Assembly (NCBI RefSeq): GCF_030272615.1
Contig: NC_081410.1
Location: 287,743,957-287,807,956 of the forward strand
Direction: 5' to 3'
From: Cryptomeria japonica
Lineage: Eukaryota > Streptophyta > Pinopsida > Cupressales > Cupressaceae
Length of the DNA stretch: 64,000 nucleotides
Made by a program: the position numbers and the translations under genes. Below, piece by piece: positions 34,171 through 45,981 of the stretch. Numbering within the stretch: the first letter of the stretch is position 1; the number at the start of each line of letters is the position of its first letter. The notes under the pieces were generated by a model. It saw only the letters and a list, made by a program, of their open reading frames with translations. It was not told the origin of the DNA and did no database searches.

Positions 34171-35460
34171 CTCCTAAGTCTTGTTCTTCTCAATCTAGTG
34201 CAGTTCTTCTTCCATGGCATCCATCCATTCTTGTCTCTTGCTAGCCTCAATGAAAGTTTTGGGTTCAACTTCAGTCATGAGGTATAGGTTGATTTTTTCA
34301 TCATTCTGAGAAAGTCTCCTTCTAGTCTGCGCACCATCATTCTTATTCCCCAGAATTTTCTCTTTCGAGTGATTCAACTGTACATACCAGTTGAGAACCT
34401 TCTGGGATACTATCTCTAGTGTAGTTTCTATTTGAGCTTCATAATATTCATCACCAGAGTCATCATACCAGTTAGCCTATGGTTGAGAACCTCTGAGCAT
34501 ATCTTCATCAGCTCTTACATGCACACTTTCAACAACTCTTCTTAGTCTTTTATTGTAGCATTTGTAGGCATTGTTGTTAGATGAGTAACCAAGGAAAATC
34601 CCTTCATCACTCCTAGAGTCAAAACTCCCCAAACCATCCATATCTTTCTTAATGAAGCACTTTCTTCCAAAAACTTTGAAATATTTGACTGATGGTTTCT
34701 GGTCATACCATAACTCATAAGGTGTCATTTTGTTGTTTGTTCTTAATTGAACCTAGTTTAAAGTATATGCAGTAGTATGGACAACTTCTTTCCAATAAGT
34801 ATCAGGCAGACTAGCCTCATTCAACATGGTTTTGGCCATCTCTTTGATTGTCTTGTTCTTCCTTTCTACCACTCCATTTTACTGTGGTATTCTAGGAGCA
34901 GAGTATTGCCTTCTAATTCTATGTTTTCCATAGTAATCTTCAAATTCATTTGATGTGAACTCTCCACCCCTATCTAATCTTAGGAATTTTAATTTGTACC
35001 CACTTTCTTTTTCTACCATCTTCTGAAAGATCTTGAATCTTTCAAATGCTTGTGATTTATCTTGTAGAAAGGTGACCCATGTCATCGTTGAGTAGTCATC
35101 AATGAAAAGCATGAAGTATTTTTCACTGACAAGTTCTCTTGTTCTAGTTGGACCACACAGATCTGTATGCACAATTTCAAGTGGCTTGGAGGTGTTGTGC
35201 TCCTTTGTCCTGAAACTCACTTTTGTTTGCTTACCTTTTACACATTCATCACAAAATGTGTTTACCGGTTTGATGATGAGTAGAATATTCCTCACACACT
35301 CCTTTTTTCTTATTGTGACTAAGTTATCAAAATTTATGTGGCCTAATCTTTTGTGCCACAACCAATTTTCATCTACTTGTCCTAACATGCATTGGGGCTC
35401 ATAGCATTCCTTCAAATTATAAACACTTTCATCAGTCCTCTTTCCTTCAACCACAACTTT
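34171..35460 (-). pseudogene. Copia M integrase, broken
   Basis: WLWHKRLGHINFDNL and FCDECVKGKQ form the HHCC zinc finger (about 35370-35235). The core shows VHTDLCGPTRTRE (Asp, near 35165), RLDRGGEFTSNEF (Asp, near 34980) and GVVERKNKT (Glu, near 34865) after a TAA near 34879. The C-terminal part (FGRKCFIKKDMDGLGSFDSR, GIFLGYSSN) continues to about 34490. Confidence 0.92.
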
Positions 35461-36110
35461 ACCGGTACTATCTTTCTCTATCTGGCAGCCGGTTGAGTCA
35501 AAAGTGATTTTTTAACCTTTGTCGCACATCCAACTGACACTCAGCAGATTATGTTTGAGGCCTTCCACATAGTATACATCATGTGCCTTAATTTTTCCAT
35601 CAATACTTAGTGTTCCTTTTCCCTTTATTTTGATGGAATAATTATCTCCAAACCTTACTGATCCACCATTCCAATCTTCAAGTTTAATGTTGATGGAATA
35701 ATTATCTCCAAACCTTACTGATCCACCATTCCAATCTTCAAGTTTAATGAATTTCCTTTTGTCACCGGTCATATGGTTTGAGTAGCCAATATCTATCACC
35801 CGTAGATTTTTACTTTCAGCATGCAAGGAAGTTTGCACTATGATACTTGATTCTGCATTTTCCTTTTCTTTCTCAACCCAAGCTAGTTTGATTTCCTTCT
35901 TCTTCTTAGCTACTATATTTAGCTCAGGTTTAGTTACCAGTTCATGATATGATTTTTCCTTCATTTTATTGATCTTCTTGTTTTTTCATAACTTTGCTAT
36001 GTGTCCAAATTCTTGATAGTTATAGCATTTTATATTTTCATTAAAGGGAACATCCTTAAGATTTTTGTAGGGTACCAGTTTGTTCTTTTTGTTGTTCTCA
36101 AAATCTGATT
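35461..36110 (-). pseudogene. Copia M gag end and protease, with a 60-bp duplication
   Basis: A degenerate zinc knuckle KCYNYQEFGHIAKL lies near 36030-35990 (only the first Cys and the His remain). The protease site reads VIDIGYSNHMTGDK near 35800, with D-S-G changed to D-I-G. Downstream, KLEDWNGGSVRFGDNYSI is encoded twice by an exact 60-bp tandem repeat (35630-35749). HDVYYVEGLKHNLLSVS follows as usual in Copia. Upstream of 36110 the homology stops. Confidence 0.85.
35630..35749 (-). repeat. Perfect 60-bp tandem duplication, two copies
   Basis: 35630-35689 and 35690-35749 are identical (each starts TTGATGGAATAATTATCTCC). The duplication is in frame (20 codons) in the protease region of Copia M. 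Confidence 0.97.
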
Positions 36111-36844
36111 CCCCTTAAAAACCCTTATAATAAAATGATCAACTCTGTCTGCAGAAGAGAGATCAAAGAGAAGGATACTTCAGAGCAACATATGACAAGG
36201 TTTTACAACCTTCTACACTTCAAATTTACCCAAAGTTCAGGTGGGTATACCTTATGTAAATTGACTTCACACTTTTAAAAAATAGATCCATAGTAAACCA
36301 GTCTGAAAACCAATGAATCTTATCGCCTTAAAACTTACTAAAACAAAGAAAGAAAGCTTATACTCATGTTCAGTATTGACCTACAAGATATGTAAAAGGT
36401 AACCACAAATGATACCAGTGCCTTATCCAGGCCACATAGTCATCTAAGTTTAAACAATACTCCCACAATCAAATATCTCCACACACCCCATCACCTCGGC
36501 TTCTATAAAACCCCACATATGCCTGACATACATAAGAACTTACCCTTATCAAAACTAAACTGCATTAATCAAAATTCAAAATCTCCCACAAGGAATTTAC
36601 TGATAGAAATGCTTCATGCGTATTTAATTTCCCTCCTAGAGAGAAAAGCTAAGAAATGCCTCTATTTAAGATTGCCTTACAATCCATATTCAAATGAATA
36701 ACCCTAGATTAATCATATTGAAAACAATAAATATTTGCAAGTAGACTAGAAGACAACACAAAATTTAGGCTCAAAAGTTGATAGTCTGTATATTGATATT
36801 AAATTTGAGAAAATATTACAAAACTCAAAGTATTCCCCATAAGA
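36111..36844. other. Non-coding stretch between Copia M and the unknown ORF of D
   Basis: No gene is seen. This is where D's 3' LTR would be expected, but I found no convincing TG...CA pair, PPT or matching partner. CTATAAAACC occurs at 36504 on the plus strand. About 730 bases remain unexplained. Confidence 0.4.
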
Positions 36845-39800
36845 CTAGAAAATCCCAGATAAATTTCTGCAGAGTTTTCTTACAAATTCTTGCGAACATT
36901 TTTTAGAAGGTCCTGGTATCCATTTATAATACAATGGATGCATACAAGCTTTGGACCTTTCAAAAGAAAGTTTGTTACAAACAACAACCTTTTCCAAGAA
37001 GCGGTTATAGGTCCTTTTCAGCATTTGTAGCTTCTTCTGCTTGTTGTTCTGTTGCACCCTCTTGTAACTGGTCCCGAGCATCTTCTTTCTGTCCCATATA
37101 CTTATCTTTCCACTCTTGATACACATCATCACTAGGCCAAGTAAAACTATCAACCTTCTGTTTCATATCTTCTAGCCGCTTCCAAGTGACTCGTACATGC
37201 CCAATCTCTATATCTATGAAACCATAATGAGATTTCACTTTTTCAATTTCCTCAATTGTTTGGACAAATAGGGATGTGTCATCAGTACTAATAATCTGAT
37301 TGATCCTTAGGGACAAATTATGGTCCACCTCCTTTAACCAAATCTTCTCTTTCTTTTGCTAAACAGGACCAATGAAACCTCTTGGAAATATTTCAAATTT
37401 ATGATCTGAATATTCTTTTCTATAAAGTTGGGCTTTTCTTTTTATACTTGTTCCTTCCATTGAAAGAATATTCATCTCTTTTATAGACTCACATGTGGAT
37501 CTAAGATTGTCATTCTCTTCTGCATCTGCATGGGAGGAACACATGAGCTCTAACTCCTTATCTCTAGGTACCCACTTATTCAGGAGTGGTTCCAAAGTGG
37601 CTTCTTCTTCTTTGAATTTGATCAAAATCTCAAGAATCCTCTTCATATTTGTGTATACATTGGAGGTTTTGACTGAGTCAGGACACTTCAAAATGGTGGC
37701 TTTTACCTTCTCCTCATATTTGTTTGCATACAAGGTTTGAGCTTGTTTCAACTTTTCCAACTCATGTTGGACATTTTCAGGTAATTGGGAACTAGAAGGC
37801 ATAGGAGAAGGAGGGTATTCAATGATGAGACTAGTAGGAGGGGGCCTTGCTGGAGAGGAGGCTATCATGAGTGTAGAAGACTCACCTGGATGATGTTGAC
37901 CTGCCAATTGACTCTGGAGTCTAGCAATTATGTTATCTCTATTGGCTATTCCTTCTTTAGCATCATTGTAAGCTTTTAAAACAGTCTCCAACTTCAATTG
38001 GAGATTTGCCTTTTCTTGTGCCTCTCTCTTTGCTATTGCCACATTAAACTTTGTTGTCTCTAGTACTGTGCTAGTAGCTTCTACTACCCCTATGTCTTGG
38101 ACTCTTTTAATAATCATGCCTTCAAGGTAGCTTGACCCTAAGGTATCCCTTTTCTTTCTATTTTCATCTCTTTTTAGGGACCACATGACAAGAGCAGCAT
38201 TATCCTTACTGAATGTCACTCCTTCCATAAGCTTTGTTTCTTTTCTCACTGCATCAAGCACTAAGGAATCAACTATATCCCATTCAGGGAGAATCAACAC
38301 ACCAGCCTTTGTTACCATCTCTCTTCCTTTCTCAAGGGTGATTGTTTTGAATTCTTCCATCATTTCTTGCTTTATTTCTTCTTCTACCTGAGTTGTATTT
38401 TTGAGAGGTTGTTCACTTTTCCTTTGTTCACATCTGATACCAAATTGCTCCATGTTTTTCTTTCGTACAAACTGCATAAAAGCTTCTGATGTGACAAAAT
38501 TGCTATCAGCTAGGAATTATTCACTAGCTTGCTTAATAGTAAGGTCCATTTCTTGGCCCTTTAACTCACCATCAGTCAAATCCATTTCAGCAGCAGGTGG
38601 CTCTTCGGGCATCCCCTCTTGGGTCTCCTCATAGGTATAGGCAATCTCACCGAGACTCCCTAGCTGCAATAATTGTTCAGCTACAACTTGTTCATCTCCA
38701 ATGTGGATAGGAAACTGAGATGGAGAATATTGAGGCTCATCAGTTTCAATTTCCTTTCCCACTTTTTTCCTCTTAGGGGAATATTGAATGTCAATGACAT
38801 CTTCAATTTTCCTCTTCCCTTTTGAGGTGGAAGGCTCACCTATCACTAGCATCATCATAGTGTACTTTGACCTTTTGTGCATTACATAGTCACCTGGTGG
38901 GATATCTCTAGCAAAGGTAGGCTTAGCCAATATCATCTTAGCCTTATCAGGATCATTTTGCATTATGGCATCCGTCTTTTCTTTTAAAGTCTGCATGAGG
39001 TCTTCAAAATAAAGAATCAAGAACTTTATTTTCTCCTCAAATGGGTTGAAGCTAGAGAGAGGATCATAGATAGTGTCAAATTGATGTATAAAATCAAGGG
39101 CTTTCTTATATGCAACCCACTTCTCCTTCCTCAATTCCTGCTCATCTAGGCTGAACTCATTTCTAATCAAATCTTCTGGGAACTAAAATTGATGTGGCCT
39201 ACCTCTGCACACTGCTCTTTTTCTGAACATGCCATTGAAAAAATCCTCGGGATTTGCACATCTTGGCACTGCAGTAGACAGCCTATATGGCTTGAAGAAT
39301 TCTTCAAAAAATTTCCATCCACCCTTAGTGATCACAAAATGGTGAGCCATGGTAATAGCTGGGAAAATAGTCCCTTTACCCCTGTTAGTTAGCTTAGCCT
39401 CCTGCACTCCTCCAATCTATCTCGGGACTTCTGTAATCCCTATCTTTAATGGGACCTGATAGGGTAGTAAATAGGGGGTGCCTCTAAACCCAAACACACT
39501 AAAAACAATAGACACGGGGTACAAATATATGTCTCCCCAATTGTGAAGAATCTTGATATCCTCTGCAAACTCCTTTGGTCTGAGAAACTCCAAAAGAGCC
39601 TTAGGAATTCTAGGGTTTTCTCTGCATAGAAGAATCCTAATTTTAGATGCAAAGCATCTATCAAATTTTAGATAAATTGCATCCTCTCTATCCTAAGATA
39701 GAATAGTACTCCACAATTGCACTGGCATCTCCTCTTTATCCTTTATCTTGATCAGGTCCATTTCCTTTGAAAAATAATCAGCACCCTTGAACAAGAACAT

Positions 39801-40553
39801 GTGCATTAACATGGAATGCCATCCAAATGACCTATCCACCTTACCATTCTTGATTCCCACTAGCCCTTTATGAATTGCATCAGCAAGGTATGAGGCATAA
39901 TCAAATGTTACTGCTAGGGAGGGGTTTAGAATTTGTGCAATCATTAACATATAATGGGTTGGCATATTCTTTTCAGCATCCTCTCCAAAGATCTGGCATA
40001 ATGCCCAATACATATCCTTAGCTCTTAGAGTAAATAAGTTGAGAGAGAATGGTTCCATTGTGTTGGGACCTACAACTGTTAACCCCCCTATATTTACAAA
40101 GAATTCTTTCAATGGGCCATTTCTAAGCTGATCCTTTTGTGCTTTATAAACCTAGGCTAACGACTCAAAGTCAATAAGCTCTAATAAATTGGAGGACTCA
40201 CTGAGTTTAAACACTTTCCTGAATTCATCTTCATTTATCTCAATCAATACTGATCCCTTTATGTTACTGATGCATCTTGCTACAGGGTCATAATTCTGTG
40301 CAATCAGGGCTAACAGATCTACATCCATAAAAACACCTGGGACCACAAGCTTTCCTACATCCTGTTCCCATATGCCATTCAAAGGAGCTGGGAAATTCCT
40401 CTGCCCAAAACAAACTTTGAATAGTCCTAAGCCTGACAAACCTATTTCAGGGTCCCTCAACCAATTACCCTTATCATAGAGGCCATCTCCAATTTTTAGA
40501 TGAGGGTTCTTGGGTACTAGCTCTTTGGCCTTAGACCTAGCATTGGTGGACAT
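36845..40553 (-). pseudogene. Large unknown ORF (about 1,200 codons) downstream of D integrase
   Basis: From an ATG at 40553 one reading frame runs to about 37010 with no frameshift, broken only by six stops (near 40154, 39691, 39419, 39182, 38516, 37358; five TAG, one TAA). The first 450 codons look globular (INEDEFRKVFKLSESSNLLE, GWHSMLMHMFLFKGADYFSK). A central acidic/basic region contains SPKRKKVGKE and SKGKRKIEDV, possible nuclear localisation signals. The end is helical and Glu/Lys-rich with coiled-coil character (about 38100-37900 and 37700-37500). I recognise no domain. It is in the sense orientation of D and 2.2 kb past integrase; extra ORFs are known in Tat/Ogre elements. Overall layout resembles ORF2 of element C. 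Confidence 0.65.
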
Positions 40554-40929
40554 GGTTAATTTTTCTAAAAAATCATCACAGATATTTCAGTCTTGGTAAT
40601 TCACCTTCCCTATTAATTCTCTTCTGGGTGTCATTCTGGTCAAATAGTTATACCGCTAGAAGCTAGCATAGACCTCCAATGAATTAATTCACACAACAGT
40701 ATTTGAGAACAAACCAAGAGTTATCAAGAAAAGCATAGAAAACCTGATTATTCGCCTGAAGAAAATCTCCCTGCAACAATTTGCTTTCCAACAAACTTTG
40801 ATGAAACAATATTTAGCAATCAAGTTGATGCAGGCTCAATAGGACAAGTTGGCAGTTAAGTTTTTGGAAATTAACTCCGCATGCTTCGGCTTTCTTTTCA
40901 GAATTGAATTTGCCAAATTGAATTCAAAA
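40554..40929. other. Non-coding, between the unknown ORF and the tandem array
   Basis: No gene or repeat recognised; probably the 5' leader of the unknown ORF. Confidence 0.4.
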
Positions 40930-42360
40930 CTGGCTCCAACGGGTCATAATTTCTCTAAGTCTTTCCTCTGTTTCGCTCTTTCGCTATTTCACAGAACATA
41001 AAACCTGTGCTCTTTTCTTTCACGAAACAACGATGGTCATTGGATCACGAGGACTTACATCACTTTTATCTCCGTTGATCTCTTTGCTTTAGTGTCGGGC
41101 CCTACCTCCTTTTCGCCACTTCATAGACTTTAACAGTCGTTCACTTTTCCTTCACGAGGCCGCACCAAGTGTTAGATCAAACTCAAATTAGTCAACCTTT
41201 AACTCCAACTGGGATGGTCAATTTTACTTACTAACCGCACCTCATTTTGATGGCTAACGGTTTTTTTCCATTTCGCTGAAGTTAAGTTGTGGGCATCTTC
41301 GGGCCATGAAACAATGAGAAGCATTGGATCAATCTTGAGATGAATGCCTTTTAAGTGGGCCCTTTACCCAGGAATTAGTTACCCCACTTGTTCTTTGGTT
41401 GAAAAACACCACATGGCAGTCGGTCATTAGCCCTGGAAACTACTCTAGGTTCCATCTTTGATCCGCCACGTGCTATCTTTATTATTCCCACATAACTATC
41501 GGTTACACCTAGGTAGGCCCTCAACCACTTTTAAAACCACGTGTCACCCGACACATCACTATCGAGCTCTACAAAAAGTGGTAGTTGTTATGCCACGTCA
41601 CACCTCCGTGTGATCTCCACCTATCTTTTGCGACTTTGCGAACATTATTCTTCATTTGGCTTGCAGCCACAAAACTACGAGAACCATTAGATCAAAACAG
41701 ACTTGATCTACTTTTAGCTTCATGCCCTGCCTGTCCCTTGGGCCCACCAGCCTTTTTGCCACTTCGCGAAGGTTAACCTGCTAGCATCTTATCTTCGCGA
41801 ATTCACACGAGCTGTTAGGTCTCAAAAACTTGCTAGTTATTTACTCCTTTCTACGACAACCTTGCTTGGGCCCACTGCAGACCACCAACTGAGTGCCTCG
41901 TCATTGCTCTATCATTGCTAGCTGGACCTATCATATTCACTGCCACCTTAAGCGGGACCCGCCACCTTTAGTGGGACCTGCCACCTTTTCGCTATTTCGT
42001 TGAAGGTAGAACTCGTGCATCTCCTGGCCATGAATCAACATGAGTCATTGATCTCTTTCCAACCCAATCATTCTTTAACCAAAGAAGATGGCTTGTCTCA
42101 GGGACCCACCAAAACCTTTTGCCATTTAGCGTAGGTTAAAACACATTCAGCTTGATCTCATGAAAACACGCTGTCCATCTGATCAGATGAAACTTGATCG
42201 GTGTTTAGCTTTAGTCCAAACATAAATGTCGGGTCTACTTTTTCCTTTCGCTACTTTGCGGAAGCTAACTTTCGAGCACTTTTTGGTCGCAAATCAATGC
42301 GTGTTGTCAGATCAACAGAAAGTTGCATGATGCTTATAAGGCCCGATGGACATTAGAAAA
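40930..42360 (-). repeat. Degenerate tandem array, period about 125 bp
   Basis: A block like CCTTTTCGCCACTTCGCGAAG recurs near 40977, 41110, 41266, 41629, 41753, 41986, 42117 and 42243. In every unit a second block like TTAGATCAAA follows 59-65 bp later (41041, 41172, 41325, 41688, 41815, 42048, 42178, 42308). Steps are about 125-155 bp or near-multiples (363, 233), so some units have decayed. It lies between D integrase and the unknown ORF. Tandem arrays in the 3' untranslated part are a known trait of Ogre/Tat elements. Confidence 0.8.
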
Positions 42361-42793
42361 GGCATATTAAAAGCGAACAAAAATTAAAACAATTAAAAGG
42401 GACCACCTAGTTAAATGACAAGGAGGAAACACTTTTATGATAAATGGACCCATCACTTAAGTGAATAAAGTAATGCCAAATTAGAAACCAGAAGGGTTTT
42501 TCTCAGATATTGAAGCGACTTAAAACCTAAACCTTAAACCCCTTAGGACTCAAAACAATTTTTAAAGAACATGGGCGATATCAAACACAAAATTTTCAAA
42601 AACCTAGCCATTTATGGACTGAGAACATCCATTTTTAAAATAGTGATAACAGCGGCTCTGACTGGGGATGGTTGATCACAAGATCAACACAAGAAACTCA
42701 GAAACTCTGGAGAAACAGACCAAAAACAAGCCCAAAATTGACAACTAAAGCAAACCTAAATATATACAAACAAGGACCTACTGTGCATGGACT
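42361..42793. other. Downstream flank of D integrase, with a possible primer-site-like sequence
   Basis: No coding. On the plus strand GATAACAGCGGCTCTGACTG at 42645-42664, continuing GGGAT, resembles a tRNA-Arg-type Gypsy primer site preceded by an LTR-like ...AACA end, but no plus-strand element follows. I regard it as unresolved. Confidence 0.3.
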
Positions 42794-43860
42794 TCAAGAA
42801 AAGTAATTCTTTAGGAATTGTACATGCACTGGAAATTCCTGTACTTCATCATTTATATTCTTTAGAAAGTATGAGTCTTTTCCATTCACATCACAGACCA
42901 CACAGGGGCTAATCCATAATGACTCAAAATTCTTAGGCTTTCCCTTGTCCTGTCCTTTTGCATTCCACTGAAGAACAACATCACCAATTTGAAACTTTCT
43001 CAATGATGTCCTTTTATCAAACAGAGACTTAGACTGCAATTGGATCTTCAAATTTCTCTTATGGGCTAAGGTTCTAATTTCTTCCACTTCCACCATCTCA
43101 ATCATCTGGTCCTCCATAGGCTCAGACAACTCCAAGTCTTTAGCTTGCAGGAATTTATATACTGGGAGAAGATTGTTTACTGGCACTCTAGCTTGTGTAC
43201 CATAAACCAGTTCAAAAGGTGACATCCCAATGGCCTTCTTGATAGTAATTCTATCAGCCACAAAGCTAATTTCAACTTTTGATCCCATCACCTCTTGTTC
43301 TCTTCTAAGATCTTCTTAATAATATTCAAGAGGCTTTTATTACTGGATTTAGCTTGTCCATTCCCTTGAGGATGATAGGGTGAAGAGTAGGACATAATTA
43401 TCCCATGACTAGTGCAAAATGTAACAAACTCTTTAGACCTAAAACTCATAGCATTATCCATTACTAACTTTGCAGGGACTCCAAATCTAGTTATAACATT
43501 ATCTACAAGGAAATCAATGACAACTTTACTTGTAGCTCTCCTGGTGGGTATGGCTTTGATCCATTTAGTAAAATAGTCAGTTACTACTATGATCCACCTG
43601 TGGCCTCTTCCTGATCTTTCAACAATTTCTCCAATAAAATCAATGCCCCACTGGACAAAAGGGGCTTCCACTGTGACCGGATTTAAAGGTAAAGCTCCTT
43701 CATAGTTTAGCTTGGATGAAAACATTTGGCATGGGTCACATCTCCTAACATGTTCATGAGCATCTTTGAATAAAGTAGGCCAATAATACCCAGCTCTGAC
43801 TATCTTTCCAGCAGTTTTCTTAGCAGAGTAATGACCTCCGCATACTCCATCATGCATCTA
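42794..43860 (-). pseudogene. Gypsy D integrase, broken
   Basis: The HHCC finger is visible (HDGVCGGHYSAKKTAGKI, then CDPCQM) at about 43855-43725. The core has GIDFIGEIVERSGRG (Asp, near 43650) and KLVMDNAMSF (Asp, near 43460). The third catalytic residue is lost: GNGQAKSSNK near 43350 has Lys where the family has Glu. A TGA near 43276 and a frameshift near 43262 precede the C-terminal part (GMSPFELVYGTQARVPVNNL, IGDVVLQWNAKGQDKGK, ending LKNYFS). Upstream a TAG sits at 43858. Confidence 0.92.
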
Positions 43861-44046
43861 AACCAACACTTTCTTGGCCTGGAATTCATCCAAACACATT
43901 AACAATACTCCATCTCTATTTCTCCAAAAAAGGTTACCTTGAATGAGAACATATTTTTGTGACTTGAGCTTTAATGTCCTTTTCTAATTATGGGTCATCC
44001 CCTCTGAAAATGTAGCATCTCTCAAGAAATGTATTACTTCTGAATA

Positions 44047-44640
44047 CTAGGGTTGCCTTTCAATGCTGGTGATTACAATGTTTTCAACTTCAACATTGTT
44101 TATTTCAACATCAAGAAGATTGGATTCAGCCATAAGCTTCACTAGGTCTAAGCCTCTCACCAATTTGGTGATCTTTATTTTCAAATCAAATTCTTGGATT
44201 CTATTAATCCGTCTATACTTTTTTCTTGTAACCTCAGATTGGGACAGAATGTCCTTGACTGCAGCATGTGGAACATAAGAAACTACTTGTGCATTTACAA
44301 GATATGGCCTGAAAGCCTTAATAGCTTTAACCAAAGCATATGCCTATTTTTCCATGATCTCATACCTTAATTCTGCTGCTTGTAAAGACTTGTTATAGAA
44401 AGCTATGGGATGTTCAAATCCCTCATTATCCTTTTGCAACAACACTGCAACTACTATATGATATGAAGCAAAAGAGAACAAAGAAAAGGGCTTACTATAA
44501 TCTAGGGATTTCAACACAGGTGCTTCCTGAATGACTTTTTTAATCTCAATAAAAGCCTTTGAAGCTTCTTGATCCCAACAAAACTTAGTATCCTTCTTGA
44601 GTAGTCTAACAATGGGCTTTACCACCTCTGTAAAGTTTGC
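44047..44640 (-). pseudogene. Gypsy D RT-linked RNase H, catalytically degenerate
   Basis: FCWDQEASKAFIEIKKVIQE near 44575 is the RT-RH connection. The RNase H start reads FSFASYHIVVAVLLQ near 44475, lacking the first catalytic Asp of the usual TDAS motif. IAFYNKSLQAAELRYEIMEK keeps the Glu. A TAG at 44341 is followed by ALVKAIKAFRPYL. VSYVPHAAVKDIL near 44280 replaces the usual VYTDH box. Loss of this RNase H is what is described for Tat elements that have an additional archaeal-type RNase H. Confidence 0.85.
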
Positions 44641-44679
44641 AATGAATCTTCTAACAAAATTAACTTTGCCTAAAAAGGA

Positions 44680-45600
44680 CTAAATACCTTTAACACTCTT
44701 TGGTTCAGGCACATTGTTTATTGCTTCAATTCTTTCAGGGTCTATCCTTACCCCTTCCTTGGAGACAATATGCCCCAGCAACTTCCCTTCAGTAATAGCA
44801 AAATGACACTTCTTGGGGTTTAATGACACACCAAATTCCAAAGCCTTACTGAACACTTGTTCCAAATGTCCACAGTGGTCATCAGCCTTCTTGGAGAAAC
44901 AAGTTAAATCATCTTGGTACACTACCATGATGATGTTGATAAATTCTTTGAAGGCTACATCCATTTCTCTCTGAAATGTAGCTCCAGCATTTTTTAATCC
45001 AAATGGCATCCTTACATAAACATACGTTCCCCATGAGGTGGTGAAAGCGGTCTTAAATTGCTCAGATTCCTTCACTAGCACCTGATTGTACCCTGAGAAG
45101 CCGTCCGTCATTGACAAAAGATCACATCCAGTTACTCTCTACAACATGGCTTCCATATTGGGGGAAGAATAATTATCCTTCAGGGAAGCAACATTTAAAT
45201 TTCTAAAATCAACACACAGTCTTATGTCCCCATTTTTCTTTCTAACTAGGACTGAATTGGAGACCCATGAAGAATGTCTTATAGGTTTGATAATCCCCCC
45301 TTCCCTTAGCTTAGTCAATTCTTGTTGCATCTTGGTTTCTAGCAGGGGTTAATAGGTCTCTACTTTTGTCTGAAAGGATTAGCATCTAGAAGTAAAGGAA
45401 CTTCATGCTGAAAAAGGTCTTGTCTATACGCCTTTAGGACTTCATATGACCAAGCAAACACATGCTTATATCTCTTCAATAAATTAATAAGATTAGTTCT
45501 GACATGAGGAGGCAAGTTTTTTCCAATGTATACCAACTTAGGGGATAATTCTATCCCCAAGTTTACTTCCTCCAATTCTTCTAACTTGGTAGTAGATTGC
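44680..45600 (-). pseudogene. Gypsy D reverse transcriptase, broken
   Basis: YKHVFAWSYEVLKAYRQDL near 45460, KLREGGIIKPIRHSSWVSN near 45310, VRKKNGDIRLCVDFRNLN near 45240, MTDGFSGYNQVLV near 45110, FGLKNAGATFQREMD near 45000 and VVYQDDLTCFSKK (YQDD, near 44930; the usual Y-x-D-D) are in order. A TAG at 45359-45361 and a one-base loss near 45345 shift the frame. A stop near 45119 separates MSMTDGFSG from the previous block. Confidence 0.92.
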
Positions 45601-45976
45601 TAGTGTAGGTGAGTGTCATTATAGCTAAACATGCCCTCAAGCTCTACCAAAACTTTCGGTATCTCATTTGTTTCCAACTGAACCAAGTCATTGCCAAATA
45701 CTATTTCTTTGTTATCAATCACCTCCACTAATGCATTGCAGTCAATCTTTTGTCCATCATAATCATCAATGCATTCTATGAACCTAAGTATATCTTCATC
45801 ATCGGCAAAAACATGCCAATTATACACATTATCAGGTATGGCATGCCTAGATTTTATTTCCACAGTGGATATGCCAGTTAGTGTTGTATCATCATTTTTC
45901 AATGCCACATTGGCTAAAAGGTCTGCCATGATATTCTTCGATCTCTCTATCCAATTAATAGAAAAATCACTAAAAT
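45601..45976 (-). pseudogene. Gypsy D extra RNase H, distal end, and linker to RT
   Basis: Just left of C the frame opens with FSINWIERSKNIMADLLANV: the Asp of MADLLANV corresponds to the last of the four RNase H catalytic residues. About 100 codons of acidic linker follow (HVFADDEDILRFIECIDDYD) down to a stop at 45600, then the RT frame. Confidence 0.85.
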
Positions 45977-45981
45977 GCTCA

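Larger units (their letters stand above)
29058..36110 (-). mobile_element. Copia element M, 3' LTR and most of the internal region
   Basis: Right to left: truncated gag zinc knuckle, protease, integrase, RT, RNase H, PPT (31556-31543) and the 3' LTR (31542 to about 29058). Two solo LTRs are nested in it: 30073-31132 in the LTR and 31823-32868 in the RNase H. The 5' end is cut at about 36110 by Gypsy D; the rest should lie beyond the window. It sits inside the LTR of Gypsy I. Confidence 0.85.

Noticed and set aside
36111-36844. 3' LTR of Gypsy D
   Set aside because: Expected here, but no TG...CA borders with PPT or duplicated flank could be established by eye, and the partner LTR is outside the window.
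42645-42669. Primer-binding site of a plus-strand Gypsy element
   Set aside because: The sequence resembles a tRNA-Arg-type site after an ...AACA end, but what follows is the minus-strand integrase of D and no LTR start could be found.
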